DNA of 22,250 bases from an uncultured Actinomycetes bacterium (GCA_903844585.1 CAIMUD010000219.1:1-22250); one strand, 5' to 3'. Counted from the stretch's first letter, positions 8,297-17,699 are shown. The notes: a model not told the origin generated them from the sequence alone. Program-made: numbers and translations.

Positions 8297-10237
8297 CTAA
8301 GACTGGTTAGATTTCTTTGCGCGCGAAGTTGCTCGTGCGCGTTCTGAGCCATCGAGAGTTACTTTACGAATTCGCACAACAGCGGGAGTCACTTCCACGC
8401 ATTCATCTTCGCGACAGAATTCGAGAGCACCTTCCATGTTGAGTCTCTTTGGCGGAATTAGCTTTTCAGAATCATCTGTTCCTGATGCACGCATATTTGT
8501 TAACTTCTTTTCGCGAACACAATTAACGTCCATGTCATCGGCGCGAGAGTTTTCGCCAATAACCATGCCTTCATAAACTTCATCGCCTGGTTCAACAAAA
8601 ATTGATCCGCGCTCTTGAATACCGGCAATTGCATATGAAGTTACGGCACCCATACGGTCTGAAACAAGAGAACCAGTTGAGCGAGTACGCAATTCACCAA
8701 ACCATGGCTCGTAAGAATCGAAAACGTGGTGAAGCAAACCAGTTCCACGAGTTTCAGTAAGGAACTCGGTACGGAAACCAATAAGACCACGGGAAGGAAC
8801 CTTGTAATCGAGGCGAATCCAACCGGTGCCATGGTTAACCATTTGTTCCATCCGGCCCTTACGTAGCGCCATCAACTGAGTAAGTACACCTAAATATTCT
8901 TCAGGTGCATCAATAGATAAACGCTCCATTGGTTCGTGAAGTTTTCCATCAATCATCTTGGTAACCACTTGTGGCTTTCCAACTGTGAGTTCAAAACTTT
9001 CGCGCTTCATGATTTCAACAAGAACTGCAAGCTGTAGCTCACCGCGGCCCTGAACTTCCCATGTATCTGGGCGTTCTGTGTTGAGCACGCGAAGTGAAAC
9101 GTTACCTACTAGCTCCTTATCAAGGCGATCTTTTACCTGACGGGCGGTAAGCATCTTGCCGCTCTTACCTGCAAGAGGCGATGTATTAATACCGATTGTC
9201 ATGGAAATCGATGGCTCGTCCACTGTAATAAGTGGAAGTGCATGTGGGCTCTCAAGATCAGCAAGAGTTTCACCGAGAGTAATCGTCTCAATACCAGCAA
9301 CGGCGATTATGTCGCCAGGGTTTGCTTCAAGTGCTGGAACGCGCTCGAGAGCTTCTGTCATAAGAAGTTCTGAAATCTTTACTCGCTCGACTGTTCCATC
9401 AGTCTTAATCCAAGAAACTGTTTGGCCTTTTTTAATCACACCTTCATGTACGCGACAAAGTGCAAGACGACCAAGGAATGGTGATGAGTCAAGGTTTGTA
9501 ACGTGTGCTTGAAGTGGTGCGCCTTCGTGATAAACCGGTGCAGGAATTGCAGAGAAGATTGTGTCGAACAAAACGTCGAGGTTCTCTTCCACTGGAAGTC
9601 CACCATCTGCTGGACGTGTAAGGGAGGCGCGACCATTTTTTGCAGATGCGTAAACGACTGGGAAATCGATTTGTTCTTCATTTGCATCGAGATCTAGGAA
9701 TAGTTCGTAAGCCTCATCAACAACTTCTGCGATACGTGAATCGGGACGATCCACCTTATTAATAAGCAAAATAACGGGCAAATTCTTTTGTAGCGCTTTA
9801 CGCAATACAAAACGTGTTTGCGGAAGTGGACCTTCAGATGCATCCACTAACAAAATTACGCCGTCAACCATTTCTAGTCCACGTTCTACTTCTCCACCAA
9901 AGTCTGCGTGGCCAGGAGTATCAATAATGTTAATAATTGTGTCGCCGCGCTTTACCGCAGTGTTCTTCGCAAGAATCGTAATTCCCTTTTCGCGTTCAAG
10001 ATCCATTGAATCCATCATGCGGTCTTGGCCTTCTTCTTGCTTTTTGTGCGCAGCAAATGCGCCCGACTGCCACAACATCGCATCAACGAGAGTTGTTTTT
10101 CCGTGGTCAACGTGAGCGATGATCGCAACGTTGCGAAGATTGTCGCGAGTTTTCTTTGGCAGACCCTTTAGGTGTGGTTGCTTAGCTCGTGTGTTTGCAT
10201 TATTAGAAATTGGTTTATTAGGTATCAAATTAGACAT
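8297..10237 (-). CDS. typA: Ribosome-associated translational GTPase TypA/BipA
   Basis: 646-residue GTPase of the EF-G-like family that binds the 70S ribosome and supports 50S assembly and stress or cold adaptation. G-motifs: AHVDHGKT at 41-48 (G1), GITI with Thr87 (G2), DTPGH at 106-110 followed by ADFGGEVERG (G3), NKVD at 160-163 (G4), SAK at 198-200 (G5). The domain III/V and BipA-specific C-terminal regions follow, including SRGLIGFRTEFLT. Compared with usual TypA proteins, which start only a few residues before the G1 region, it has a polar, basic N-terminal extension of roughly 30 residues; no alternative Met is available closer to G1. Its ATG overlaps the end of ychF by 8 nt, so it is likely translated by coupling from the ychF message. 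A strong hairpin lies just downstream. Confidence 0.96.
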   Translation of the reverse strand: MSNLIPNKPISNNANTRAKQPHLKGLPKKTRDNLRNVAIIAHVDHGKTTLVDAMLWQSGAFAAHKKQEEGQDRMMDSMDLEREKGITILAKNTAVKRGDTIINIIDTPGHADFGGEVERGLEMVDGVILLVDASEGPLPQTRFVLRKALQKNLPVILLINKVDRPDSRIAEVVDEAYELFLDLDANEEQIDFPVVYASAKNGRASLTRPADGGLPVEENLDVLFDTIFSAIPAPVYHEGAPLQAHVTNLDSSPFLGRLALCRVHEGVIKKGQTVSWIKTDGTVERVKISELLMTEALERVPALEANPGDIIAVAGIETITLGETLADLESPHALPLITVDEPSISMTIGINTSPLAGKSGKMLTARQVKDRLDKELVGNVSLRVLNTERPDTWEVQGRGELQLAVLVEIMKRESFELTVGKPQVVTKMIDGKLHEPMERLSIDAPEEYLGVLTQLMALRKGRMEQMVNHGTGWIRLDYKVPSRGLIGFRTEFLTETRGTGLLHHVFDSYEPWFGELRTRSTGSLVSDRMGAVTSYAIAGIQERGSIFVEPGDEVYEGMVIGENSRADDMDVNCVREKKLTNMRASGTDDSEKLIPPKRLNMEGALEFCREDECVEVTPAVVRIRKVTLDGSERARATSRAKKSNQS

Positions 10238-11303
10238 TGAATCTGAACTCCACTACATCTCCGTCGGCCATTACATATTCCTTGCCTTCCATACGTACTT
10301 TGCCTTTAGCTTTCGCTTCAGCCATGGAACCTGCAGCAACTAGATCATCAAAGGCAACAATTTCTGCTTTGATAAATCCTTTTTGGAAATCTGTATGAAT
10401 AACACCAGCGGCCATGGGTGCGGTGTCACCTTTATGAATTGTCCAAGCACGTGCTTCTTTAGGACCTGCAGTCAAATATGTCTGCAACCCAAGCACGCTA
10501 AATCCAACTCTTGCAAGAGTTGTCAATCCTGGTTCTTTCATTCCAATTGATTGCAAAAGTTCGAGAGCATCGGCATCGCTTAGTTCAACAAGTTCTGACT
10601 CTGTTTTTGCATCTAGGAAAATTGCTTCTGCCGGCGCAACAAGTGCCTGCAACTTTGTGCGCAGAGTGTCATCGTGAAGCTCTGCGGCATCTACGTTAAA
10701 TACATATAAGAATGGTTTAGCAGTTAAAAGGTGGAGCTCTTTCAAGACTTCAAGGTCAAGGCCAGAGGATGAAAGTGGCTTTCCGCTCTGCAGGTGCGCT
10801 TCGGCTTTCTTAACGCCTTCAACAACTACGGCCATCTCTTTATTGACTCGAGCCTCTTTTTCAAGGCGAGTCATGGCCTTTTCAATAGTCTGCAAATCGG
10901 CGAGCGCCAATTCGGTATTGATTGTTTCGATATCGCTGCCTGGATCAACTCGACCATCTACGTGGACTACATCGCCATCAGCGAAGACTCTAATAACCTG
11001 ACAAATAGCATCTGTTTCGCGGATATTTGCAAGGAATTTATTTCCAAGGCCCGCACCTTCTGATGCGCCTTTAACGATTCCTGCGATATCTACAAATGAA
11101 AGGGCTGCTGGCAAAATCTTTTCTGAGCCAAATATTTCGGCCAGCTTATTGAGGCGATCATCTGGTACTCCAACAACGCCAACGTTTGGTTCGATCGTTG
11201 CGAAGGGATAATTGGCAGCCAAAACGTTATTTTTGGTGAGCGCATTAAAAAGGGTCGACTTGCCCACATTTGGTAGACCAACGATTCCAATTGACAGGCT
11301 CAT
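10230..11303 (-). CDS. ychF: Obg-family ATPase/GTPase YchF
   Basis: 357 residues, normal for YchF (OLA1), a ribosome-associated P-loop ATPase implicated in oxidative-stress control and translation. Seen: G1 GLPNVGKST at 9-17; G3 region [20 protein letters not shown] from 72; NVDA at 203-206 in place of the canonical NKxD, which is typical of YchF and goes with its relaxed nucleotide specificity; a coiled-coil arm around 130-175; and a C-terminal TGS domain with [17 protein letters not shown] and the final [11 protein letters not shown]. The ATG is unambiguous. A TAGGCT hexamer (11318-11313) lies 9 nt before it and there is no Shine-Dalgarno, so a very short or absent leader is likely. It forms an operon with typA (8-nt overlap) and is divergent from rmuC. 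Confidence 0.96.
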   Translation of the reverse strand: MSLSIGIVGLPNVGKSTLFNALTKNNVLAANYPFATIEPNVGVVGVPDDRLNKLAEIFGSEKILPAALSFVDIAGIVKGASEGAGLGNKFLANIRETDAICQVIRVFADGDVVHVDGRVDPGSDIETINTELALADLQTIEKAMTRLEKEARVNKEMAVVVEGVKKAEAHLQSGKPLSSSGLDLEVLKELHLLTAKPFLYVFNVDAAELHDDTLRTKLQALVAPAEAIFLDAKTESELVELSDADALELLQSIGMKEPGLTTLARVGFSVLGLQTYLTAGPKEARAWTIHKGDTAPMAAGVIHTDFQKGFIKAEIVAFDDLVAAGSMAEAKAKGKVRMEGKEYVMADGDVVEFRFNV

Positions 11304-11354
11304 AAGGGGTAGAGCCTACGCGTGATTGTCGGTACCTCCTGCCACGATAGGCCC
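11304..11354. promoter_or_regulatory. Divergent ychF / rmuC control region
   Basis: The 51-bp gap contains TAGAGCCTA (11310-11318). Read on the minus strand it gives TAGGCT 9 nt before ychF; read on the plus strand it gives TAGAGC 6 nt before a GTG at 11322, an alternative rmuC start. CACGAT at 11343-11348 lies 6 nt before the ATG at 11355. Which rmuC start is used is not decided by sequence. Confidence 0.4.
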
Positions 11355-12554
11355 ATGCAAGCGACATCTAACGCCTTAGTGACCGTCTTAACTCTCATTG
11401 TGGGGCTTTTCATAGGCCTTGGACTCGGAGTTTTGATTACAAATCTTCGCAGCAAGGCAAATGGTGGTTCATCGCATCTTGCAAATGATTTACAGAGTGC
11501 AGTCACACAACGCGATCAATATAAAAAAGATCTTGATGCGCTTCAAAATAAAGCGCTCGAAGATACAAAATTTGTTACTGAATTAGCCGCAATGAAAGAG
11601 ACAGTAGCAAATTTAAATAAGCAAGCAGCGGATGCAAATCGACAGCGAACAGAGGCAGAGACGCGCATCGATACAACTATCAATGAGATGCGTCGTGCCA
11701 ACCAATCTATCTTTGATGAAACTCGCAAAATTGCTGGTGCGCTAAGTAGCTCACAAACTCGTGGCAAATTTGGTGAAGCTCAACTCGAACTCTTACTAAC
11801 AAGTGCTGGGCTTCGCAAAGGGCAAGAGTATGAAAGCCAACGATCAACTACTGATGACGATAATTCAGGTATTCCAGATATTACAGTCAAGGTACCGGGT
11901 GGAAGTCAGCTCTTCATCGACTCAAAATTTCCATTCGAAAGATTTATCGCAGCCTTTGATACTGAGGTCCAAGAAGATCGCGATGAGCTTCTTCGCCAAC
12001 ATACAAAAGACCTTTTAAAGCATGTGGAAGCGCTGGCAAAGCGCGGATACCACAAATCACAGAAGTCACCGGATTTCGTAATTCTTTTCTTGCCTTTTGA
12101 AACTCTCCTAGCCGAAGCCTTACGACTGGATGAAAATCTTCTGGAGAAGGCTTTTAAGTTAAATGTCACAATTTCTACACCAACTTCGATGATGGCGTTG
12201 CTCCGTACAGTTGGCAATATTTATTCGCGAAATCAATTGGCGCAAAATGCTGACGATATCCAAAAGGTTGCAAACACATTCCTTAAGAACATCACACTTC
12301 TCCATACAAAAATTGTCGCTATGGGTAAAGCGGTAAATAGCATCTCTAAAGCCTATGAAGATTTGAGGCCTACGGCAGAAAAGACGGTGCTTAGCCCAGC
12401 TCGCAAGATTCTTAACTTAGGCGTATCCGGTGATCGGGATAAGCTCGCAATCGAATATCCTGAATCTCCTGAAGATGTAAAAGAGTTAAAGACATCTGGC
12501 GCCGATAGCGATGATGACTTTATTGATGTAGAAGTTGTAGAGGAAGATAAATGA
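11355..12554 (+). CDS. rmuC: RmuC family DNA recombination protein
   Basis: About 399 residues. RmuC proteins limit certain recombination events at inverted repeats and carry a predicted PD-(D/E)XK-like fold; the biochemical activity is not well established. Layout: an N-terminal membrane anchor (about 8-31, LVTVLTLIVGLFIGLGLGVLI), a long polar coiled-coil region (about 40-115), then the conserved RmuC domain starting at RGKFGEAQLE, with DITVKVPGG, FIDSKFPFERF and DFVILFLPFETLLAEAL, and an acidic tail. The frame extends upstream to a GTG at 11322; ATG 11355 is preferred because it places the anchor at the N-terminus as in relatives, although the GTG has a well-placed -10-like element and leaderless use cannot be excluded. 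The stop overlaps the next start as ATGA. Confidence 0.88.
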   Translation: MQATSNALVTVLTLIVGLFIGLGLGVLITNLRSKANGGSSHLANDLQSAVTQRDQYKKDLDALQNKALEDTKFVTELAAMKETVANLNKQAADANRQRTEAETRIDTTINEMRRANQSIFDETRKIAGALSSSQTRGKFGEAQLELLLTSAGLRKGQEYESQRSTTDDDNSGIPDITVKVPGGSQLFIDSKFPFERFIAAFDTEVQEDRDELLRQHTKDLLKHVEALAKRGYHKSQKSPDFVILFLPFETLLAEALRLDENLLEKAFKLNVTISTPTSMMALLRTVGNIYSRNQLAQNADDIQKVANTFLKNITLLHTKIVAMGKAVNSISKAYEDLRPTAEKTVLSPARKILNLGVSGDRDKLAIEYPESPEDVKELKTSGADSDDDFIDVEVVEEDK

Positions 12555-12964
12555 ACACAGAGAATCCAGTTGCGCGTCCCCTCATTAAAGGACCTGGCCT
12601 AAAAAAAGAAGGTGTTGTCATCCTTCAATCTTTCTTTATTTTCTTTTTTGGTTCTATCGAACTAATTTTCAGAAGTGGTGCAGGAATTGTTACAGGTGTC
12701 GTTCTCTGCGCAGTTCTCTACGGTGGAATACGTTTTGGCCGCTCCGGAACAACTTATGTTTCTGTAGTTACTCCACCTCTGGCATTTGCTGCAACAGTTC
12801 TCTTCTACGCACTCCTTCGCGATGGAATACATATCTCCAGACTCGGAATTGATTTCATCGCATCTCTTGCCTCAATTGCGCCATATCTACTTCTCAGCGC
12901 GATATATGGATGGTTTGTATTCTTTAATGAGAGAGCAAAGGCAAAACCAAGTAGAAATCGCTAA
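12551..12964 (+). CDS. Small multi-pass membrane protein, DUF6542-like
   Basis: 137 residues. Four hydrophobic segments are visible: about 22-38 (VVILQSFFIFFFGSIEL), 42-60, 73-92 (TPPLAFAATVLFYALL) and 100-127 (FIASLASIAPYLLLSAIYGWFVFF), ending in a basic tail. Start and end are polar. It begins in the ATGA overlap with rmuC, so it is probably translationally coupled to it, and ends 7 bp before the convergent ispH stop. In many actinobacteria a membrane protein of this size (DUF6542) lies beside ispH/lytB; family membership is inferred from position and topology rather than from a motif. Function unknown. Confidence 0.75.
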   Translation: MNTENPVARPLIKGPGLKKEGVVILQSFFIFFFGSIELIFRSGAGIVTGVVLCAVLYGGIRFGRSGTTYVSVVTPPLAFAATVLFYALLRDGIHISRLGIDFIASLASIAPYLLLSAIYGWFVFFNERAKAKPSRNR

Positions 12965-12971
12965 GAAAAGG

Positions 12972-13925
12972 CTACTTACCTGCAGCCTTAATCTCTTTAC
13001 GAATTTCTTGCGGCAGAGCAAACATAAGTGATTCCTCTGTTGCTCGAACTTCTTTGCAATCGGTGAATTCATGGTCTGCCAGCCATTTGATTAACTCATC
13101 AACAAGAATTTCCGGGACAGAGGCTCCGCTGGTTACGCCGATAGTTTCAACGCCTTCAAGCCACTCGGGTTTAGCCTCTTTTGCATAATCGATGAGATAG
13201 GCAGCTTTTGCGCCATATTCTTTTGCAACTTCAACAAGGCGCACAGAGTTTGAGGAGTTTCTAGATCCCACTACCAATACCAGATCTGCTTCAGGTGCAA
13301 TCTGCTTGATTGCTTCTTGACGATTTTGAGTCGCGTAGCAAATGTCATCTGATGGTGGATCTTGAATTTCTGGAAAACGCTCACGCAAAATGCGAACAGA
13401 TTCGAGGGTTTCATCAACGCTTAGCGTTGTCTGCGACAACCAGATTAATTTTTTTCCGGGGGTTGGTATTACTTGGCGAGCACCATCTAAACCGTCTATA
13501 ACGCGAACTTGCCCAGGTGCTTCTCCTGCCGTTCCTTCAACTTCTTCATGGCCTTCGTGGCCGATAAGCAAAATTTCAGTCTCTTCATTTGCAAATCGTT
13601 TTACTTCGTGGTGAACCTTTGTCACTAGCGGACATGTTGCATCAATTGTTTTCAAATTACGTGCGGCAGCTGATGCATGTACGGCAGGTGAAACACCATG
13701 CGCAGAAAAAATTACAGTCTTACCTTCTGGAACCTCATCAGTCTCGTTAACAAAAATTACGCCGCGATCCTGCAAGGTTTCAACGACATGCTTGTTGTGG
13801 ACAATTTCCTTACGTACATATACCGGAGCTCCGTAGAGTTCTAGCGCTTTCTCCACGGTGACAACGGCGCGATCTACGCCCGCGCAGTAGCCACGTGGTG
13901 CGGCAAGTAGAACTCTCTTACTCAT
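12972..13925 (-). CDS. ispH: 4-hydroxy-3-methylbut-2-enyl diphosphate reductase IspH (LytB)
   Basis: 317 residues, normal length. It catalyses the last MEP-pathway step, reducing HMBPP to IPP and DMAPP with a 4Fe-4S cluster. Cluster cysteines: Cys14 (RGYCAGV), Cys98 (DATCPLV) and Cys196 ([11 protein letters not shown]). Substrate-pocket residues: His43 (VHNKHVV), His76 (SAHGVSP), the [11 protein letters not shown] loop at 122-132 with the catalytic Glu region, SQTTLS at 165-170, SRNSSNS at 221-227 and TSGASVPE at 265-272. The start ATG at 13925 is divergent from xseA across 26 bp and has TAGACT 7 nt upstream with no Shine-Dalgarno. Its products feed the cis-prenyltransferase encoded at 19343-20134, giving a within-window metabolic link. 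Confidence 0.97.
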   Translation of the reverse strand: MSKRVLLAAPRGYCAGVDRAVVTVEKALELYGAPVYVRKEIVHNKHVVETLQDRGVIFVNETDEVPEGKTVIFSAHGVSPAVHASAAARNLKTIDATCPLVTKVHHEVKRFANEETEILLIGHEGHEEVEGTAGEAPGQVRVIDGLDGARQVIPTPGKKLIWLSQTTLSVDETLESVRILRERFPEIQDPPSDDICYATQNRQEAIKQIAPEADLVLVVGSRNSSNSVRLVEVAKEYGAKAAYLIDYAKEAKPEWLEGVETIGVTSGASVPEILVDELIKWLADHEFTDCKEVRATEESLMFALPQEIRKEIKAAGK

Positions 13926-13932
13926 GTCACGA

Positions 13933-13945
13933 AGTCTATTAGGCT
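13933..13945. promoter_or_regulatory. Face-to-face divergent -10 core, ispH / xseA
   Basis: AGTCTATTAGGCT carries a plus-strand TAGGCT (13940-13945), 6 nt before the xseA ATG, and a minus-strand TAGACT (13938-13933), 7 nt before the ispH ATG, with one base between them. It matches the nudC/EEP core at 11 of 13 bases. The spacing suits leaderless transcription both ways. Inferred from sequence only. Confidence 0.58.
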
Positions 13946-13951
13946 CGTCCT

Positions 13952-15157
13952 ATGTTCGAAACTTCAAGTCAATCCCCTGCGCCGGTGCGCCTAGTTACTG
14001 AAGCAATTAAGGATTACATCGATCGACTTGGCCCTATCTGGATTGAGGGAGAAATCTCAGAACTCAACGAACGTAGCGGTGGAATGGCGTTTATGCGCCT
14101 TCGCGATACAAGCGTCGATATGAGTATTTCTGTGATGTGTTACAAAACTGTTTTAGCTGCTGTCCAACCACTTCCTTCCAATGCACGAGTTGTGATTCAC
14201 GCAAAACCATCCTGGTTTACAAAAAACGGCTCTCTTACACTCTCTGCAAAAGAGATACGGCAGGTTGGCGTTGGCGAATTACTCGCACGCTTGGAAGAGT
14301 TAAAAGCAAAACTTGCAGGTGAAGGCCTCTTTGATTCGGATCGAAAAATTGAACTTCCACTCTTGCCAAAGAAGATTGGTCTCATCTGTGGCCGTAATAC
14401 TGATGCAGAAAAAGATGTAGTTGAAAATGCCAAAAGGCGTTGGCCCTCTGTGCAATTTGAAATTCGCGAAGTAGCCGTGCAGGGCGCCGCTGCAGTTGTT
14501 GAGGTTTCAGAGGCGCTGCGCGAACTAGAAGCCCTCGATGAGGTTGAAGTAATTATTATTACTCGCGGTGGAGGTTCATTTGAAGATTTGCTTCCTTTTA
14601 GCGATGAATCACTCGTCCGATTAGCTGCAAGTTGCCAAACTCCGATAGTGAGCGCAATTGGTCACGAGAAAGATTCACCACTACTTGATCTCGTTGCTGA
14701 CTACAGAGCATCGACTCCAACTGATGCCGCAAAGCGCGTTGTTCCAGATATCGTGCAAGAAATTGCTGAGATTGAAGAAATACGAGCGCGCCTTCGTCGC
14801 AAAGTTTTAAATATTCTCGAACTTGAAAATTCAAAGATCGCGCAATTGCGCCAGCGTCCGGTACTTAAAGATCCACATGTACTAATTACCTCTCGCTTTG
14901 AAGTCATCAACGCTCTACGTGATCGTTCACTGAAAACGTTTAGCCATAAAGTCGAGCTCGCCCAAAAAGAGTTGGTGCAAATTAAGGCTCGGGTTCGTGC
15001 GCTCTCACCTCAATCCACATTGGATCGAGGTTATTCCGTTGTGCAGCTAACTGATGGTTCAATCCTTCGAGATGCGAAATCTTTAAAAAGTGGTGACCAA
15101 CTACGAATTCGTGTAGCCAAGGGAGAGACTGGCGCCACAGTAAACGCACCCAGTTAA
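13952..15157 (+). CDS. xseA: Exodeoxyribonuclease VII large subunit
   Basis: 401 residues. Catalytic subunit of ExoVII, which degrades single-stranded DNA from either end to oligonucleotides. Layout: N-terminal OB-fold (about 10-105; APVRLVTEAIKDYI, GPIWIEGEISE), a catalytic core with KIGLICGRNTDAEKDVVENA at 141-160, TRGGGSFEDLLPFSDE at 204-219 and SAIGHEKDSPLLDLVADYRASTPTDAA around 234-260, then a helical coiled-coil region and the terminal RGYSVVQ segment. All family signatures are present. The start has a TAGGCT hexamer 6 nt upstream and no Shine-Dalgarno, so it is probably leaderless. xseB follows after 40 bp. Confidence 0.96.
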   Translation: MFETSSQSPAPVRLVTEAIKDYIDRLGPIWIEGEISELNERSGGMAFMRLRDTSVDMSISVMCYKTVLAAVQPLPSNARVVIHAKPSWFTKNGSLTLSAKEIRQVGVGELLARLEELKAKLAGEGLFDSDRKIELPLLPKKIGLICGRNTDAEKDVVENAKRRWPSVQFEIREVAVQGAAAVVEVSEALRELEALDEVEVIIITRGGGSFEDLLPFSDESLVRLAASCQTPIVSAIGHEKDSPLLDLVADYRASTPTDAAKRVVPDIVQEIAEIEEIRARLRRKVLNILELENSKIAQLRQRPVLKDPHVLITSRFEVINALRDRSLKTFSHKVELAQKELVQIKARVRALSPQSTLDRGYSVVQLTDGSILRDAKSLKSGDQLRIRVAKGETGATVNAPS

Positions 15158-15185
15158 CTCAACTTGGAGCTCGTAAAGGTAGGAG

Positions 15186-15191
15186 TAGATT
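15186..15191 (+). promoter_or_regulatory. Candidate -10 of xseB (leaderless)
   Basis: TAGATT lies exactly 6 nt before the xseB ATG at 15198. The AGGAG at 15181-15185 is too far from the ATG (12 nt) to be a good ribosome binding site, so an internal leaderless promoter for xseB is a reasonable reading. Confidence 0.4.
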
Positions 15192-15197
15192 TAACCC

Positions 15198-15398
15198 ATG
15201 GCCGAAGCAAAGAAGATTTCATATGAAGCTGCTCGTGATGAGTTGGCAGAGGTCGTTGCTTCCCTTGAAACTGGCGGAGCAACTCTTGAAGATTCGCTCA
15301 AACTTTGGCAGCGCGGTGAAGAACTCGCAAAGATTTGTCAGGAATGGCTAGATGGAGCTCGCAAGAAACTCGATGCAGTAAAGCCAGCAGGCGAATAA
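15198..15398 (+). CDS. xseB: Exodeoxyribonuclease VII small subunit
   Basis: 66 residues, usual for XseB, the small helical subunit that decorates the XseA coiled-coil arm and is needed for a soluble, regulated enzyme. Seen: [18 protein letters not shown] at the start, the conserved [18 protein letters not shown] segment and a C-terminal amphipathic helix ARKKLDAV. It lies directly downstream of xseA; the 40-bp gap may hold its own promoter, which would allow excess small subunit. Confidence 0.93.
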   Translation: MAEAKKISYEAARDELAEVVASLETGGATLEDSLKLWQRGEELAKICQEWLDGARKKLDAVKPAGE

Positions 15399-15405
15399 AG
15401 AGTTG

Positions 15406-17070
15406 ATGGATATGGCGCCTGATTTTTCATATTCAGATTTACTGCCACTTGGAAGCGACCAAACAAAGTACCGAAGCCTGGGTAAAGTTGGCGTAAGCGT
15501 TATAAAGCATGGAGAAAAAGAGTTTCTACAAGTTGAAGCAAAAGCGTTAGAAAATTTAACCTCTACAGCGATTCACGATATTTCTCATTATTTACGCGCA
15601 GAGCATCTACAACAGCTTGCCAATATTTTGAAGGATCCGGAGAGCTCTCCAAATGATCGGTTTGTGGCTCTGGATCTACTCAAGAATGCAAATATTGCTG
15701 CAGGTGGAGTTTTGCCAATGTGCCAAGACACCGGAACTGCCCTCGTGATGGGAAAGAAGGGCCAATTTGTTCTGACAACGTCTAAGGATGAAGTCGCAAT
15801 TTCGCAAGGTATTTACGATGCATATACAAAGCTCAATCTTCGATATTCACAGATGGCGCCAGTGACAACCTGGGAAGAAAAGAACACAGGAAATAACTTG
15901 CCGGCACAAATTGAGATTTATTCAGATAGCGATCACCAAGATGAATACAACTTGTTGTACATCGCAAAAGGTGGTGGAAGTGCAAATAAGTCATTTTTAT
16001 ATCAAGAAACAAAAGCTGTATTAAATCCGAAGGCTTTTATGGCATGGCTAGATGAAAAACTACGTTCAATCGGTACTGCGGCATGCCCTCCATATCACCT
16101 TGCAATTGTGATTGGCGGAACCAGCGCAGAGCACACAGTGAAAACTGCAAAGCTAGCTAGTACAAAATATTTGGATTCACTTCCAACAACTGGAGATGCA
16201 AAAACTGGCCATGGCTTTAGAGATATCGACCTCGAGAACCAAGTACTTGAACTCACCAGAACCCTTGGAATTGGCGCACAATTCGGCGGAAAGTACTTCT
16301 GCCACGATGTTCGAGTCGTCCGCTTGCCAAGACATGGGGCTTCTCTTCCCATTGCAATCGCAGTCTCATGTTCTGCAGATCGCCAAGTCAAGGCAAAGAT
16401 TACAAAAGATGGCGTTTTCATCGAAGAGCTAGAAACAGATCCAGCGCATTTCTTGCCTGAGACAACCGATGAGCATCTCAATGACAACGTTGTGGCAATT
16501 GATTTGAATCAACCTATGGATGCAATTCGTGCCGAACTTTCAAAGCACCCGGTAAAGACTCGAGTCTCGCTGACCGGAACAATTGTTGTCGCTCGAGATA
16601 TCGCCCACGCGCGAATAAAAGAGAATCTAGATGCGGGCAAGCCGATGCCAGAATATTTTAAAACCCACGCTGTTTACTATGCGGGTCCAGCAAAAACACC
16701 TGAAGGCTACGCATCCGGTTCGTTTGGTCCCACAACTGCGGGCCGTATGGATTCCTACGTTGATTACTTCCAAAAGAACGGTGGATCTTTTGTCATGCTC
16801 GCAAAGGGAAATCGGTCACAAACTGTTACCGACGCATGTAAAACAAATGGCGGTTTTTACCTTGGTTCAATCGGTGGACCTGCTGCGCGTCTTGCTCAAG
16901 ATTGCATTAAAAAAGTAGAAGTTTTGGATTTTGAAGATTTAGGTATGGAAGCTGTCTGGAAAATTGATGTCGTGGATTTTCCGGCCTTTATTGTCGTAGA
17001 CGATAAAGGGAGCGACTTCTTTGCAGAAACTATGCGTCCGCTATCGATTGGCCTTAAGCCAGAGAATTAA
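15406..17070 (+). CDS. fum: Class I (Fe-S) fumarate hydratase
   Basis: About 554 residues, like E. coli FumA/FumB, and unrelated to class II FumC. It interconverts fumarate and malate in the TCA cycle with an oxygen-sensitive 4Fe-4S cluster. Cluster cysteines (numbered from the TTG at 15403): Cys107 ([13 protein letters not shown]), Cys228 ([15 protein letters not shown]) and Cys323 (AVSCSADR). Other signatures: [43 protein letters not shown] and [13 protein letters not shown]. The C-terminal beta domain is present. ATG 15406 is chosen over the TTG just before it and the ATG at 15412; a weak AAAGAG is the only ribosome-binding-like sequence. It begins 7 nt after xseB and probably shares its message. 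Convergent with the transglycosylase gene (9 bp gap). Confidence 0.95.
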   Translation: MDMAPDFSYSDLLPLGSDQTKYRSLGKVGVSVIKHGEKEFLQVEAKALENLTSTAIHDISHYLRAEHLQQLANILKDPESSPNDRFVALDLLKNANIAAGGVLPMCQDTGTALVMGKKGQFVLTTSKDEVAISQGIYDAYTKLNLRYSQMAPVTTWEEKNTGNNLPAQIEIYSDSDHQDEYNLLYIAKGGGSANKSFLYQETKAVLNPKAFMAWLDEKLRSIGTAACPPYHLAIVIGGTSAEHTVKTAKLASTKYLDSLPTTGDAKTGHGFRDIDLENQVLELTRTLGIGAQFGGKYFCHDVRVVRLPRHGASLPIAIAVSCSADRQVKAKITKDGVFIEELETDPAHFLPETTDEHLNDNVVAIDLNQPMDAIRAELSKHPVKTRVSLTGTIVVARDIAHARIKENLDAGKPMPEYFKTHAVYYAGPAKTPEGYASGSFGPTTAGRMDSYVDYFQKNGGSFVMLAKGNRSQTVTDACKTNGGFYLGSIGGPAARLAQDCIKKVEVLDFEDLGMEAVWKIDVVDFPAFIVVDDKGSDFFAETMRPLSIGLKPEN

Positions 17071-17079
17071 GAGTTCGCT

Positions 17080-17652
17080 TTAGTAGTAATGCGAACGCTG
17101 AAACTTCTTCCATGCCTTACATGGGCTTTCATAGCGCAATTCGATGTAGTGAAGTCCCCAGCGGATCTGTGTTACAGGGTTGGTGCGCCAGTCGGTTGCG
17201 ATGATTTCCATCTTTATCGCTGGCAAAGCTTGTGCAATTCCATGGGCGCCCGAGCGATAGTTGTGGGCTTGGTAATTCCAGTGGCTCTCTTTAGTCCAGA
17301 GTTTATTGAGGCAGGAATATTGATAATCGCCCCAATTGTGCTCTTGGGCCATAATCATTTTTGCAACGGTCTTGGCGCCCCAGCCAGTACGAGCCATCTC
17401 TGATTGACCGGTGGCAAAGGCAACCTTTGCCATTTCGCTGGAGAAGAAACCTGCGCTGGCCTGGGCACGTGAAGGTCCTCCGACGCTCTCGCCAAGGCTG
17501 ATTGATGCCGCCGCTACGAGACTGGCTGGAAAAGTATTCGGGGAGACAAGACGGGTAGTGGTGGCTGGAAATTCCAGGCCATGAGCCGTCGGAACCGAGA
17601 TGCCGACGAGGAAGAGAGCTCCGGCGAGCGTTTTAACGAATGGTGCTTGCAT
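17080..17652 (-). CDS. Secreted lytic-transglycosylase-like cell-wall protein
   Basis: 190 residues. An N-terminal signal peptide (MQAPFVKTLA, then GALFLVGISVPTAHG, cleavage near 25) and a low-complexity linker precede a C-terminal SLT-type domain as found in actinobacterial aggregation-promoting-factor-like proteins. There YSCLNKLWTKESHWNY holds the likely catalytic Glu122, followed by SGAHGIAQALP, DWRTNPVTQIRWGLHYIELRYESPCKAW and a final aromatic HYY. Cys114 and Cys178 may form a disulfide. Expected role: cleavage or remodelling of peptidoglycan outside the membrane. The start is set at ATG 17652 rather than the upstream GTG at 17670, because those extra codons would translate the strong Shine-Dalgarno. 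It is one of the few genes here with a canonical ribosome binding site, and it follows a structured 198-bp gap. Confidence 0.85.
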   Translation of the reverse strand: MQAPFVKTLAGALFLVGISVPTAHGLEFPATTTRLVSPNTFPASLVAAASISLGESVGGPSRAQASAGFFSSEMAKVAFATGQSEMARTGWGAKTVAKMIMAQEHNWGDYQYSCLNKLWTKESHWNYQAHNYRSGAHGIAQALPAIKMEIIATDWRTNPVTQIRWGLHYIELRYESPCKAWKKFQRSHYY

Positions 17653-17658
17653 AGATTT

Positions 17659-17667
17659 CCCCTCCTT
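17659..17667 (-). promoter_or_regulatory. Strong Shine-Dalgarno of the transglycosylase gene
   Basis: The minus strand reads AAGGAGGGG, ending 6 nt before the ATG at 17652. It stands out because most starts in the window have no Shine-Dalgarno. It decides the start. A TATTAG hexamer (17693-17688) could be the -10, giving a leader of about 28 nt. Confidence 0.75.
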
Positions 17668-17699
17668 CACCTACTGATCGACGCCAACTAATAGCCTTT

